Shown piece after piece: positions 25,445-33,511 of a stretch of DNA of 64,000 nt. The first letter of the stretch is position 1; the number at the start of each line of letters is the position of its first letter. Source of the DNA: Limnohabitans sp. Its GTDB lineage: Bacteria; Pseudomonadota; Gammaproteobacteria; Burkholderiales; Burkholderiaceae_C. A program made the translations under genes and the position numbers. The stretch spans positions 124,001 through 188,000 of the forward strand of contig NZ_JAOASQ010000023.1 in the NCBI RefSeq assembly GCF_030158565.1, written 5' to 3'. The notes beneath the pieces were generated by a model. That model saw only the letters and a program-made list of their open reading frames with translations, had not been told where the DNA came from and searched no databases.

Positions 25445-26422
25445 ATGTTCCGTGCATTTTTTGGCCACAAACGCTGGTGGGTCTGGGCCTGGTTGGGCAG
25501 CGCCTTGATCTTGCTGGGCACCTGGTACAAGGTGCAACTGAGCGTGCAGATCAACGACTGGTTTGGCGCGTTCTACGACTCGGTGCAAAAGGCCCTGAGC
25601 CAACCCGGCTCCATCACCGAAGCGCGCTACCTGGGCTTGTTGCTGAGCTTCTTCCAGATCGCTGGCATTTTTGTGCTGGTGGCCGTGCTGCAAGAGTTTT
25701 TCGCCAAGCACTTCGTGTTCCGCTGGCGCACCGCCATGAACGACTTTTATGTCGCGCATTGGTCACGGCTGCGCCAGATCGAAGGCGCCTCACAGCGCGT
25801 GCAAGAAGACACGATGCGCTTTGCACGCCTGATGGAAACACTGGGCCTGGGCCTGATGGACAGCCTGCTGACCTTGATGGCCTTTCTGCCCATCTTGTGG
25901 ACACTGTCCGAGAAAGTCACGGCCTTGCCCTGGATCGGCCCGGTGTCTCATTCTCTGGTCTATGTGGCTTTGCTGTTCGCGATATTTGGCACCGTGCTGC
26001 TGGCCGGTGTGGGCGGTAAATTGCCCGGTCTGGAATACGCCAACCAACGCGTGGAAGCGGCTTACCGCAAGGAACTTGTGATGGGCGAAGACGACCCACT
26101 GCGCGCCGCGCCGCCCACACTCAAGGCCTTGTTCACCGCCGTGCGCACCAACCATTTTCGCATGTACTTTCACTACATGTATTTCGATGCCGCCAAATGG
26201 AGCTACCTGCAAGCGGGCGTGCTGGTGCCCTACTTCGCGCTGGCGCCCAGCATCGTGGCGGGCGCTTTCACGTTGGGTGTGATGGAGCAGATTGCCCGTG
26301 CGTTTTCGCAAGTGCAAGAGTCCTTCCAGTACCTGGTGCGCAGCTGGTCCAGCATCGTGGAGCTGGTCTCGGTGTTCAAGCGCTTGCGGGCGTTTGAAAA
26401 AACGCTGCAAGACACCCCATGA
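25445..26422 (+). CDS. SbmA/BacA-like peptide transporter, short form
   Basis: 325 residues from the ATG at 25445; the track's longer start lies inside the M61 gene. It matches the family core strongly: FVFRWRTAMNDFYVAHWSRLRQIEGASQRVQEDTMRF, KLPGLEYANQRVEAAYRKELVMGEDD and HFRMYFHYMYFDAAKW. SbmA/BacA are proton-driven inner-membrane importers of peptide antibiotics such as microcin B17, bleomycin and proline-rich peptides. Compared with the roughly 400-residue E. coli SbmA, about 80 N-terminal residues, including the first transmembrane helix, are absent. No in-frame extension is evident, so it is either a short subfamily or a trimmed copy. It ends the operon and a strong terminator starts at the next base. 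Confidence 0.88.
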   Translation: MFRAFFGHKRWWVWAWLGSALILLGTWYKVQLSVQINDWFGAFYDSVQKALSQPGSITEARYLGLLLSFFQIAGIFVLVAVLQEFFAKHFVFRWRTAMNDFYVAHWSRLRQIEGASQRVQEDTMRFARLMETLGLGLMDSLLTLMAFLPILWTLSEKVTALPWIGPVSHSLVYVALLFAIFGTVLLAGVGGKLPGLEYANQRVEAAYRKELVMGEDDPLRAAPPTLKALFTAVRTNHFRMYFHYMYFDAAKWSYLQAGVLVPYFALAPSIVAGAFTLGVMEQIARAFSQVQESFQYLVRSWSSIVELVSVFKRLRAFEKTLQDTP

Positions 26423-26457
26423 AAAAACCCCGACCGGCTGGGCCGATCGGGGTTTTT
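26423..26457 (+). terminator. Strong intrinsic terminator (bidirectional)
   Basis: CCCCGACCGGC and GCCGATCGGGG pair around a 3-base loop with one mismatch, flanked by A6 on the left and T5 on the right. It begins immediately after the SbmA-like stop and can also terminate the converging paaK transcript on the minus strand. Confidence 0.88.
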
Positions 26458-26485
26458 CTTGGAGCGCGGCCCTGACGGGTACGCT

Positions 26486-27787
26486 TCACTTGCCGCGCAA
26501 ATCCACCACGCGTTTGGCCTTGCCCTGGCTGCGCTCCACGCCGCCTTCGGCCTTGAGCTCGATCGCCACGCTGGAGCCAATGTAGACCTTGATTTCGTGC
26601 TGCAGCATCTTGGCCGCAGCGCGGGCTTCGATGCTGTCAGGTGACACGCCCGGCTTGGTCTCGATGACGACTTTCAAATCGTCCATCGGGCCTTCGCGCG
26701 TGAGCACGCATTGGTAGTGCGGCGCCAGCTCGGCGCGCTTCAAGATCAGCTCTTCGATCTGGCTGGGGAACACGTTCACGCCACGGATGATCATCATGTC
26801 GTCGCTGCGGCCGGTGATCTTTTCCATGCGGCGCATGGTGCGGGCCGTGCCGGGCAGCAAGCGCGTCAGGTCGCGCGTGCGGTAGCGGATGATGGGCAGC
26901 GCTTCTTTGGTGAGGCTGGTGAACACCAGCTCACCCATCTCGCCGTCGGCCACGGGCTCGCCGGTTTCGGGGTTGATGATCTCGGGGTAGAAATGGTCTT
27001 CCCAGATGGTCGGACCATCTTTGGTTTCGATGCACTCGCTGGCCACGCCCGGGCCCATGACTTCGGACAAGCCATAAATGTCCACCGCGTCAATCGCCAT
27101 GCGTTTTTCGATGGCGGCGCGCATGTCGTTGGTCCAAGGCTCAGCGCCGAAGATGCCGATGCGCAGCGAGCTGCTCTTGGGGTCGATGCCCTGACGCTCG
27201 AACTCGTCGGCAATGGCCAGCATGTAGCTGGGCGTGACCATGATGATGTTGGACTTGAAGTCCTGGATCAGCTGCACCTGGCGCTCGGTTTGGCCGCCGC
27301 CAAAGGGCACGACCGTAAGGCCCAGTTTTTCTGCGCCATAGTGAGCGCCCATGCCGCCGGTGAACAGGCCATAGCCGTAGCTCACATGCACCATGTCACC
27401 GGGCTTGGCACCGCCTGCGCGGATGCTGCGGGCCACCACGGTGGACCAGGTGTCGATGTCCTTGAGGGTGTAGCCCACCACCGTGGGTTTGCCAGTGGTG
27501 CCGCTGGACGCGTGGATGCGGGCGCAGTTTTCACGCGGCACGGCAAACATGCCAAAGGGGTAGCTGTCGCGCAGGTCCGACTTGGTGGTGAAGGGGAACT
27601 TGGCGATGTCGGCCAGGCTCTTGCAGTCGTCGGGGTGCACGCCTGCGGCATCAAACTTGGCGCGGTACACGGGCGAGTTGGCATAGGCGTGCTGCAGGGT
27701 TTGTTGCAAACGCTTGAGCTGCAGGCTGCGCAGCTCGTCGATGCTGGCCTTTTCAATCGGCTCCAGGGGGAAGGCTTTTTCAGTCAT
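26486..27787 (-). CDS. paaK: Phenylacetate-CoA ligase
   Basis: 433 residues from the ATG at 27787, preceded by CGGAG; the track start six codons upstream is less likely. ANL-family motifs: HASSGTTGKPTVVGYT (ATP loop), YGLSEVMGPG and TGRSDDMMIIRGVNVFPSQIEE. The sequence MTEKAFPLEPIEKASIDELRSLQLKRL is typical of PaaK. It activates phenylacetate with ATP and CoA, the first step of the aerobic CoA-bound phenylacetate pathway. It follows paaG and paaI on the same strand, with 150 bases of repeat-containing DNA between paaI and paaK. The multicomponent epoxidase paaABCDE, paaZ and paaJ are not in the window. Confidence 0.96.
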   Translation of the reverse strand: MTEKAFPLEPIEKASIDELRSLQLKRLQQTLQHAYANSPVYRAKFDAAGVHPDDCKSLADIAKFPFTTKSDLRDSYPFGMFAVPRENCARIHASSGTTGKPTVVGYTLKDIDTWSTVVARSIRAGGAKPGDMVHVSYGYGLFTGGMGAHYGAEKLGLTVVPFGGGQTERQVQLIQDFKSNIIMVTPSYMLAIADEFERQGIDPKSSSLRIGIFGAEPWTNDMRAAIEKRMAIDAVDIYGLSEVMGPGVASECIETKDGPTIWEDHFYPEIINPETGEPVADGEMGELVFTSLTKEALPIIRYRTRDLTRLLPGTARTMRRMEKITGRSDDMMIIRGVNVFPSQIEELILKRAELAPHYQCVLTREGPMDDLKVVIETKPGVSPDSIEARAAAKMLQHEIKVYIGSSVAIELKAEGGVERSQGKAKRVVDLRGK

Positions 27788-27848
27788 GGGTGACTCCGAA
27801 TTCAAAAATCAAAGGGTTGGCCGTGTGCAATGCGCGTTGAAGACATGG

Positions 27849-27910
27849 ATTCCCGCGTGCGCGGGAATGACAAAAAATCGCGATCTTGAACAAAAAATCG
27901 CGGTCTTGAA
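27849..27910. repeat. REP-like palindrome plus 20-bp tandem repeat inside the paa operon
   Basis: ATTCCCGCGTGCGCGGGAAT at 27849-27868 is a hairpin with TGG before it and GAC after it. Two 20-base direct repeats (CAAAAAATCGCG[A/G]TCTTGAA) follow at 27871-27890 and 27891-27910, differing at one base. They fill the paaI-paaK gap. The outer frame (TGGAT..CCCG - CGGG.ATGAC) matches the palindromes at 53176-53202, so both belong to one dispersed family. Confidence 0.7.
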
Positions 27911-27937
27911 TGAACAGCGCGGGATGACATTGGGGGC

Positions 27938-28372
27938 TTATTCCGGTATGACCGTGCCCGGAATCTGCGCACTCTTGCCACGGAACATGGCGATCACTTC
28001 GCCGTTCTGGTTAGTGACTTTCATGTCGTAAATGCCGTGGCGACCGCTCAGGGTCTGCTCGATGCCTTCGCAAGTCAGCACATCGCCGAGCTTACCGGGC
28101 TTCAAAAACTCAATGCTGCAGCCGGCAGCCACCGCGTTCTTGTTGTAGCTGTTGCAGGCAAAGGCAAAGGTCGAGTCGGCCAGCGTGAAGATGAAACCGC
28201 CGTGGCAAATTTGGTGACCGTTCAGGTGCAGCGCTTTGACCTCCATGCGGATCACGGCGCGGCCCGGCTCGCAGGCCAGCAGCTGCATGCCCATGGTGTC
28301 TTTGGAGGCCACGTCCACGGCGAACATGGTTTCGCCCACTTGGCGGGCGAGGGTTTTCGGGTCGCTCATCAT
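27938..28372 (-). CDS. paaI: Hydroxyphenylacetyl-CoA thioesterase PaaI
   Basis: 144 residues with a hotdog fold. HGGFIFTLADSTFAFACNSYNKNAVAAGCSIEFLKPGKLGDVL is the PaaI signature, including the GG and Asp positions used for catalysis. PaaI hydrolyses stalled CoA thioesters of ring-hydroxylated phenylacetates, freeing CoA during phenylacetate breakdown. Two adjacent ATGs exist (28372 and 28369); AAGG lies just upstream. It starts 10 bases after the paaG stop, so the two are co-transcribed. Confidence 0.94.
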   Translation of the reverse strand: MMSDPKTLARQVGETMFAVDVASKDTMGMQLLACEPGRAVIRMEVKALHLNGHQICHGGFIFTLADSTFAFACNSYNKNAVAAGCSIEFLKPGKLGDVLTCEGIEQTLSGRHGIYDMKVTNQNGEVIAMFRGKSAQIPGTVIPE

Positions 28373-28382
28373 TCGCCTTTGA

Positions 28383-29186
28383 TCATTCGCCAGTGAACAG
28401 CGGTGCGCGCTTTTGCAAAAAGGCGTTCACGCCTTCCATGTAGTCGTGCGTTTTGCCCAGAGCCGATTGCGTGTCACGCTCGACATTCAGGTGCGCGTCC
28501 AGCGAGCGTGTGCCCGCGTCGCGCAACAGGTGGCGGGTGGCGACCAGCGCCTTGGTCGGCATCACGGCCAGTTTGTCGGCCAGCGCCAGCGCAGCGGCCA
28601 CGCAGTCCTCGGCCACATCCCAGATCAGGCCCCACTCCTTGGCCTTGTCGGCGCTCAGCTTGTCACCCGTCATGGCCAGCGCCATGGCGCGGGGCAGGCC
28701 CAAGCGCTCCACCAGCAGCCAACTGCCACCCGCGTCCGGAATCAGGCCGATCTTGCTGAAGGCCTGCACAAAACTGGCCGTGGGCGCGGCGATCGCGATG
28801 TCGCAGGCCATGGCCACCGAGGCGCCTGCGCCAGCCGCCACGCCGTTGACGGCGCAGATCACGGGCATGCGCAGCGATTGCAGGCGGCGCGTGGTCGGGT
28901 TGAAAGCATCGTGGATGACCGGACCGGGGTCGGCGCGCTCCAGCAAGCCGGGGCCGGGGGTGAAATCGAGTTCGGACAAATCCAGACCGGCACAAAAGCC
29001 GCGGCCCGCACCGGTCAACACCAAGGCGCGCACAGCCGGATTGGCTTCGGCCTGGTCCAGCGCGGTCCACAGGCTCTGGTGCATTTCGCGGGTGAAACTG
29101 TTGAGGGCTTGCGGGCGATTGAGGGTGACCAGCGCCACGGCGCCTCGCACTTCGTACAACACCGACGGGATCACGGATTCGGTCAT
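28383..29186 (-). CDS. paaG: 2-(1,2-epoxy-1,2-dihydrophenyl)acetyl-CoA isomerase
   Basis: 267 residues of the crotonase fold: ALVTLNRPQALNSFTREMHQSLW, the oxyanion loop GAGRGFCAGLDLSELDF, and NGVAAGAGASVAMACDIAIA. The region LIPDAGGSWLLVERLGLPRAMALAMTGDKLSADKAKEWGLIWD is characteristic of PaaG. It isomerises the ring epoxide to an oxepin for later ring opening. The usual hydratase glutamates are replaced, as expected for an isomerase. GGAG precedes the ATG, and the TetR-type palindrome 30 bases upstream probably controls the paaG-paaI-paaK transcript. Confidence 0.93.
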   Translation of the reverse strand: MTESVIPSVLYEVRGAVALVTLNRPQALNSFTREMHQSLWTALDQAEANPAVRALVLTGAGRGFCAGLDLSELDFTPGPGLLERADPGPVIHDAFNPTTRRLQSLRMPVICAVNGVAAGAGASVAMACDIAIAAPTASFVQAFSKIGLIPDAGGSWLLVERLGLPRAMALAMTGDKLSADKAKEWGLIWDVAEDCVAAALALADKLAVMPTKALVATRHLLRDAGTRSLDAHLNVERDTQSALGKTHDYMEGVNAFLQKRAPLFTGE

Positions 29187-29215
29187 GGAATTTCTCCTTA
29201 GCCTGCGAATTTACC

Positions 29216-29241
29216 ATTAACCGACCGATCGGTTGGTTAAT
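29216..29241. promoter_or_regulatory. TetR/PaaR-type operator between paaG and the paaF-like gene
   Basis: A 26-base dyad with core ACCGATCGGT: the left arm is ATTAACCGACCG and the right arm CGGTTGGTTAAT, with a single mismatched pair. It lies between the divergent paaG (start 29186) and the hydratase gene (start 29358). Palindromes built on ACCGACCG are typical of TetR-family PaaR sites at phenylacetate genes in betaproteobacteria. No paaR gene is in this window, so the regulator must be elsewhere. Confidence 0.72.
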
Positions 29242-29357
29242 GTTTTCCCCTAGTGAACCCAGCGCCTTCGACCTTCGCTGCGCCCGGATTGACAGACTGG
29301 CGGCAGCTGCCTTGGTTATAGTGGCCCTTGCAATTCACATCCCTTTTGGAGAAGTCC

Positions 29358-30137
29358 TTGAGCTACGAAACCATCGAAGTCCGCACCGAAGGCGGCAAAG
29401 TCGGCATCATCACCCTCAACCGCCCCAAGGCCCTGAACGCGCTGAACAGCCAGCTCATGGATGAGCTGGGCGCCGCCCTGAAGGCCTTTGACGCCGACGA
29501 AGCGATTGGCTGCATGGTCATCACCGGCAGCGAAAAAGCCTTTGCCGCCGGCGCCGACATCTCGGCCATGGCCAAGTACAACTTCCACGAGGTCTACAAA
29601 AACGACTTCATCACCCGCAACTGGGAAACCATCCGCACGGTTCGCAAACCCGTGATCGCCGCGGTGGCCGGTTTTGCCCTGGGTGGCGGCTGCGAGCTGG
29701 CCATGATGTGCGACTTCATCATCGCCGCCGACAACGCCAAGTTCGGCCAACCTGAAATCAAGATCGGCATCATCCCCGGCGCGGGCGGCACGCAGCGCCT
29801 GCCCCGTGCCATGGGCAAATCCAAAGCGATGGACCTGGTGCTCACAGGCCGCATGATGGACGCCGCCGAGGCCGAGCGCGGTGGCCTGGTCAGCCGCGTG
29901 GTGCCGCTGGACAAGCTGATGGACGAAGCCCTGGGCGCCGCCCTGATGATCTGCGGCTACGGCCAGCTGGCCACCATGGCCGCCAAGGAAAGTGTGAACC
30001 GCGCCTTTGAAAGCGGCCTGAGCGACGGCGTGATGTTCGAGCGCCGCCTGTTCCACGGCCTGTTTGCCACCGCCGACCAAAAAGAAGGCATGGACGCCTT
30101 CCTGAACAAGCGTGCACCGAACTTTGTGAACGGCTAA
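29358..30137 (+). CDS. Enoyl-CoA hydratase (PaaF-like)
   Basis: 259 residues from a TTG at 29358 ([15 protein letters not shown]), supported by TGGAGA 8 bases upstream; the track start 30 bases earlier is also TTG. Crotonase motifs: [39 protein letters not shown] with Glu113 and [19 protein letters not shown] with Glu133. Both catalytic glutamates of a true hydratase are therefore present. It may be the 2,3-dehydroadipyl-CoA hydratase (PaaF) of phenylacetate breakdown or a general beta-oxidation hydratase. Position opposite paaG across the TetR-type operator favours PaaF. Confidence 0.88.
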   Translation: MSYETIEVRTEGGKVGIITLNRPKALNALNSQLMDELGAALKAFDADEAIGCMVITGSEKAFAAGADISAMAKYNFHEVYKNDFITRNWETIRTVRKPVIAAVAGFALGGGCELAMMCDFIIAADNAKFGQPEIKIGIIPGAGGTQRLPRAMGKSKAMDLVLTGRMMDAAEAERGGLVSRVVPLDKLMDEALGAALMICGYGQLATMAAKESVNRAFESGLSDGVMFERRLFHGLFATADQKEGMDAFLNKRAPNFVNG

Positions 30138-30144
30138 AGCTGGA

Positions 30145-30166
30145 GGGGCCCTGAACACAGGGCCCC
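30145..30166 (+). terminator. Perfect 9-bp hairpin after the paaF-like gene
   Basis: GGGGCCCTG pairs exactly with CAGGGCCCC around an AACA loop, 8 bases past the stop. It has no T tract of its own and precedes the stronger terminator at 30174. It may be an mRNA 3' stabiliser or part of a double terminator. Confidence 0.5.
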
Positions 30167-30173
30167 AAAGCAA

Positions 30174-30204
30174 AAAACCCCAACTCGTTGGAGTTGGGGT
30201 TTTG
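30174..30204. terminator. Bidirectional intrinsic terminator between paaF-like gene and tRNA-Met
   Basis: AACCCCAACTC pairs with GAGTTGGGGTT around GTTG, an 11-bp perfect stem, with A-rich sequence on the left and TTTT on the right. It ends the hydratase transcript on + and the tRNA-Met transcript on -. Confidence 0.85.
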
Positions 30205-30208
30205 TACT

Positions 30209-30285
30209 TGGTGGTGGTACCGGGATTTGAACCTGGGACATCAGCATTATGAATGCTGCGCTCTAACCAGCTGAGCTATACCACC
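30209..30285 (-). tRNA. tRNA-Met (anticodon CAT), elongator type
   Basis: 77 bases including an encoded CCA end. Acceptor GGTGGTA/TACCACC is perfect. D-stem GCTC/GAGC. Anticodon stem CAGCA/TGCTG carries loop TTCATAA with CAT at 34-36. The T-arm is CCAGG-TTCAAAT-CCCGG, with one A.C mismatch at the middle pair. The acceptor starts with a G1-C72 pair and the anticodon stem lacks the three G-C pairs of the initiator, so it is the elongator methionine tRNA. It ends at the shared terminator 30174-30204. Confidence 0.96.
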
Positions 30286-30397
30286 GAAAACCAGATGCTT
30301 CAAAACAAGCTGTTTTTCAGCGAACGACTTGCGCCGTCAAGCCAAAAATTATACACAAGATTTGGCTGTTTCTTGAATTTCACCAACAATCAGGCCC

Positions 30398-31216
30398 ATG
30401 AACCAAGCCCACACCCTGTCTGCCCACACCGCCGAACAAGCCGCCCAGGTGATCTGGTCGCACTGGCAATCTGGCCAGGTCCTGAGCGCCCTGCCCGAGG
30501 CCTGCCGCCCCCAGACCGCCGAGCAAGGCTATGCCGTTCAGGCGCAATTGCCCGGCGTGGCTGGCCGCTCGGTGGTGGGCTGGAAGATCGCGGCCACCAG
30601 CACCAATGGCCAGGCCCACATCAATGTGGGCGGCCCTTTGGCTGGCCGCTTGCTGTCGGGCCAGGTGTTTGAGAGCGGCGCCAGCGTGCCCTCGGCGGGC
30701 AACCGCATGCGGGTGGCCGAGCCGGAGTTTGCCTTTGCCATGGGGCAAGACCTGCCGCCGCAAAGCGCGCCTTACACCCAGGACCAAGTCATGGCGGCCG
30801 TGGCCACGCTGCACCCGGCCATCGAAGTGCCCGACTCGCGCATGGAACCCTTCACCGCCGCAGGCCAAGCGCAGCTGCTGGCCGACAACGCCTGTGCCCG
30901 GCACTTTGTGCTGGGCCCGGCTGCGCCCGATCTGTGGCGCACATTCGATTTGAGCACCTACCCCGTGCACGCCCATGTGGCGCACGGTGCCCAGACGCGC
31001 TACACCCGCGAAGGCACAGGCGGCAATGTGCTGGGCGACCCGCGCATCGCGCTGACCTGGCTGGCCAACCAGTTGTCGAGCCTGGGCATCACTTTGCAAA
31101 AGGGCCAGGTGGTGACCACTGGCACCTGCATGGTGCCGCTGGAGATCGAGCCTGGTGACACCGCCACCGCCGATTACGGTGCGCTGGGACGGGTCAGCAT
31201 GACTTTTTCAAATTGA
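30398..31216 (+). CDS. 2-keto-4-pentenoate hydratase-like protein (FAH superfamily)
   Basis: 272 residues. The N-terminal helical part is followed by VVGWKIAATSTNGQAHINVGGPLAGRLLSGQVF and the metal-site region MRVAEPEFAFAMGQDLPP with Glu-x-Glu-type ligands, then VVTTGTCMVPLEIEPGDT. This is the MhpD/hydratase branch of the fumarylacetoacetase superfamily, which adds water to 2-hydroxypentadienoates from meta-cleavage pathways or decarboxylates oxalocrotonate. It is a lone + strand gene between tRNA-Met and the converging MFS gene. No aldolase or aldehyde dehydrogenase partner (mhpE, mhpF) is next to it, so the pathway is uncertain. Confidence 0.85.
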   Translation: MNQAHTLSAHTAEQAAQVIWSHWQSGQVLSALPEACRPQTAEQGYAVQAQLPGVAGRSVVGWKIAATSTNGQAHINVGGPLAGRLLSGQVFESGASVPSAGNRMRVAEPEFAFAMGQDLPPQSAPYTQDQVMAAVATLHPAIEVPDSRMEPFTAAGQAQLLADNACARHFVLGPAAPDLWRTFDLSTYPVHAHVAHGAQTRYTREGTGGNVLGDPRIALTWLANQLSSLGITLQKGQVVTTGTCMVPLEIEPGDTATADYGALGRVSMTFSN

Positions 31217-31221
31217 GATAG

Positions 31222-31260
31222 GCGCCAAGCGGCGAGCGATGCGCTCATGCGGCTTGGCGC
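31222..31260. terminator. Possible hairpin between convergent hydratase and MFS genes
   Basis: GCGCCAAGC at 31222-31230 pairs exactly with GCTTGGCGC at 31252-31260, enclosing 21 bases that can partly fold. It spans the MFS stop codon and starts 5 bases after the hydratase stop. No T tract is present, so the role as terminator is tentative. Confidence 0.4.
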
Positions 31261-32435
31261 GGCGCTCGCTGGCTCCAAAACAAGACCGTGCCGCTGACGC
31301 AGGCCATGACCATCAGGCCCACAAAGCCGGCGCGGTAAGTGCCAAACAAGCCCGACAAAGCACCAAACATGGGCGGCCCGACGACCACGCCCAAAAACGT
31401 GAAGGCCAAGGTCCCGCCGGTGGCCATGCTGGCCATGCCGGGCGGCGCACGGCGCGCCACTTCGGCCAGGTAAACCCCGTTCCAGCCAATGGCCGAAGCG
31501 CCAAAGGCCACCAGGATCGCCGCCACCACGCTCTGTGGCGTCTGGGCCGTCAAGAAGGCCGAGGCCAAGGCCCCCAGCGCCATCATGCTGGCCAAGAGCA
31601 GCAACATGCGCCGGGCACCCAGCCAGCGATCGGCCACATAACCCCAAGCGATGCGCCCGCCAATGCCCCCCATTTGGGTCACCGACAAAGCCAGGCCCGC
31701 CGCCACCAGACCATAAGACAGGTCGTCGTGCAAAAACGTCACCAGGTAGGTGGTCAACGACAGCTGCACCATGGAAAACATGAAGGAGCAAGACGCCATG
31801 GTGAGCAAGGCCCGGTGCGCCATCACCAAGCGGATGGGCTGGATCAGGCTGCTCCAGCGCACCGTGGCCTCGGGGCGGCGGTCACTGTCCAGCTCGGCCC
31901 GCAAAGCTTGCGCCAGCCAGGCGCACAACACGCACACCAGCGCCACAGCGGCCAGGCTCGCTTGCCAGTTCATGACCCACAGCAAAGGCGGCACGATGGC
32001 TCCCGCCAGCATGCTGCCCAAAGGCACACCGGTCTGCTTGAGCGAGAACACCAGGGACATCTGGTCTTTGGGCGTGGTGCGGGCCAACAAGTGCGAACTG
32101 GCCGGGGTGATCGGGCCATACCCCAGGCCAATCAACACGGCGCCCAGCGCCATGGCGGGAAACCAGGGCACCGCACACAAGAGCAAACCCAGTGCACACA
32201 ACAACAAGCCCCATTGGCTCACACGGATGGCCCCCAGCCTGGCGACCGTGGCGCCCCCCAGCAAAGTGGCCACCATCGCCCCCGCATAGGTCACCGAAAC
32301 ATAGAGCCCCACCAGCGCAGGCGACACCTGCAGGGCCTGCGCCACGACCGGGGCCATCACCGGCAATGTGAGCAAGGCCATGGCCACCATGGCCTGGATC
32401 ACCAAGGTCAGCAACAAAGGCCACCAGTTTTTCAA
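31245..32435 (-). CDS. MFS transporter
   Basis: 396 residues with twelve predicted hydrophobic helices in two halves. The start is a TTG at 32435 with GGAG about 10 bases upstream. Landmarks include LLGGATVARLGAIRVSQWG, a version of the loop 2-3 motif, and VFSLKQTGVPLGSMLAGAIVPP in the middle. Members of this group (CynX/NarK-like or aromatic acid uptake) move small organic anions. It precedes and is probably co-transcribed with nothing else downstream. Upstream, a TTT receptor and a CMD protein lie on the same strand with 40-60-base gaps, so it may import or export the same solute. Confidence 0.88.
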   Translation of the reverse strand: MKNWWPLLLTLVIQAMVAMALLTLPVMAPVVAQALQVSPALVGLYVSVTYAGAMVATLLGGATVARLGAIRVSQWGLLLCALGLLLCAVPWFPAMALGAVLIGLGYGPITPASSHLLARTTPKDQMSLVFSLKQTGVPLGSMLAGAIVPPLLWVMNWQASLAAVALVCVLCAWLAQALRAELDSDRRPEATVRWSSLIQPIRLVMAHRALLTMASCSFMFSMVQLSLTTYLVTFLHDDLSYGLVAAGLALSVTQMGGIGGRIAWGYVADRWLGARRMLLLLASMMALGALASAFLTAQTPQSVVAAILVAFGASAIGWNGVYLAEVARRAPPGMASMATGGTLAFTFLGVVVGPPMFGALSGLFGTYRAGFVGLMVMACVSGTVLFWSQRAPRQAA

Positions 32436-32492
32436 GACCCCGACTCCAACACCCCTGAGGCGCTCACCCCATGACCTGTGCGCGTGCTCAAC

Positions 32493-33470
32493 TCAGTTGG
32501 CCTTCACACCGGCTTTGACCAGCAGGCCGCCCAAGGTGTCGATCTCATTTTTCAAATGCGCACGCAAAGCCTCGGGGCGCGCCAAATCGGCACTCACCGC
32601 CGAGATGCCCATGGCCTCCAGGCGCTGGCGCACATCCGGGTCGGTGACCGATTTTTGCAAGGCCGAAGTCAACTTCTCCAGCACGGGCTTGGGCGTGCCT
32701 TTGGGCGCGTACAAGCCAAAAGAGATGTTGATCTCAAAGCCTTCCACACCCGCTTCCGAAATTGCGGGCACATCGGGCAATTGCGGCAAACGGGTTTTGC
32801 CTGCGGACGCCATGGCCTTGATCTTGCCCGTCTTCACTGGCGGCACGGTGCCCGAGGTCTGGTCGCACAGCACATCGACCTGGCCGCCCATGAGGTCCGT
32901 CAAAGCCGGGCCCGTGCCTTTGTAAGGGATCTCATTGAGCTTCACATTCAGGGCGTTCATCATCATCAAGCCGCACAGGTGCGAAGCCGAGCCCACACCC
33001 GCATGGGCCAGGCTGACCTTGGGGCCATTGGCTTTGAGGTGATCGACAAACTCCTGCAGGTTCTTGGCCGGAAAATCGTTGCGCGTGGCGATCAGCATCG
33101 GGCCACTGGTGGCGCGGCCAATCGGCTCGAAATCGTCCACCGGGTGGTAAGGCAAGCTCTTGTACATGGCCGTGTTGGTCGCATGGCTCACATGGATCAT
33201 CAGCAAGGTGTAGCCATCGGGTTTGGCGCGGGCCACCTTGGCGGTGCCGATCGAGCCCGAAGCACCTGCGGTGTTGTCCACCACGATCTGCTGACCCAAA
33301 TGCTTTTGCATGGCCCCGGCAAACACGCGGGTGATGGTGTCGCCCGGGCCGCCTGCGGCATAGGGCATGACCATGGTGAGTGCGCGGTTAGGGAAATCTT
33401 GGGCAAACGACTGGACAGCACTCACAGCCAGCAACAAAGCCCCGGCTGTGCGGATGAAGCGATGGGTCAT
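32493..33470 (-). CDS. Tripartite tricarboxylate transporter (Bug-type) solute receptor
   Basis: 325 residues from the ATG at 33470 with GGAGA upstream; the longer ORF is not supported. Signal peptide MTHRFIRTAGALLLAVSAVQSFA. Bug features: MVMPYAAGGPGDTITRVFAGAMQ, DNTAGASGSIGTAKVARAKPDG, SLAHAGVGSASHLCGLMMM and IPYKGTGPALTDLMGGQVDVL. It binds a small carboxylate-type ligand in the periplasm. It is the second such receptor in the window and is only distantly similar to the one at 9233-10189. Neighbours are a CMD protein and an MFS transporter on the same strand. Confidence 0.9.
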   Translation of the reverse strand: MTHRFIRTAGALLLAVSAVQSFAQDFPNRALTMVMPYAAGGPGDTITRVFAGAMQKHLGQQIVVDNTAGASGSIGTAKVARAKPDGYTLLMIHVSHATNTAMYKSLPYHPVDDFEPIGRATSGPMLIATRNDFPAKNLQEFVDHLKANGPKVSLAHAGVGSASHLCGLMMMNALNVKLNEIPYKGTGPALTDLMGGQVDVLCDQTSGTVPPVKTGKIKAMASAGKTRLPQLPDVPAISEAGVEGFEINISFGLYAPKGTPKPVLEKLTSALQKSVTDPDVRQRLEAMGISAVSADLARPEALRAHLKNEIDTLGGLLVKAGVKAN

Positions 33471-33511
33471 GAAAGTCTCCTTGTATATTTTCAAATGCGC
33501 AGTGTGGCCGA

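Noticed and set aside
23769-25457. 562-residue minus-strand ORF
   Set aside because: Antisense shadow of the M61 peptidase with low-complexity composition and no family motif.
27849-27868. Neisserial dRS3 element (ATTCCC-N8-GGGAAT)
   Set aside because: The pattern fits, but no phage or dRS3-flanked structure is present. It matches better the REP-like palindromes seen elsewhere in this window.
29288-29320. TTGACA-based promoter for the paaF-like gene
   Set aside because: A TTGACA is present but no good -10 stands at 16-18 bases (TATAGT is 22 away), so it was not listed as a feature.
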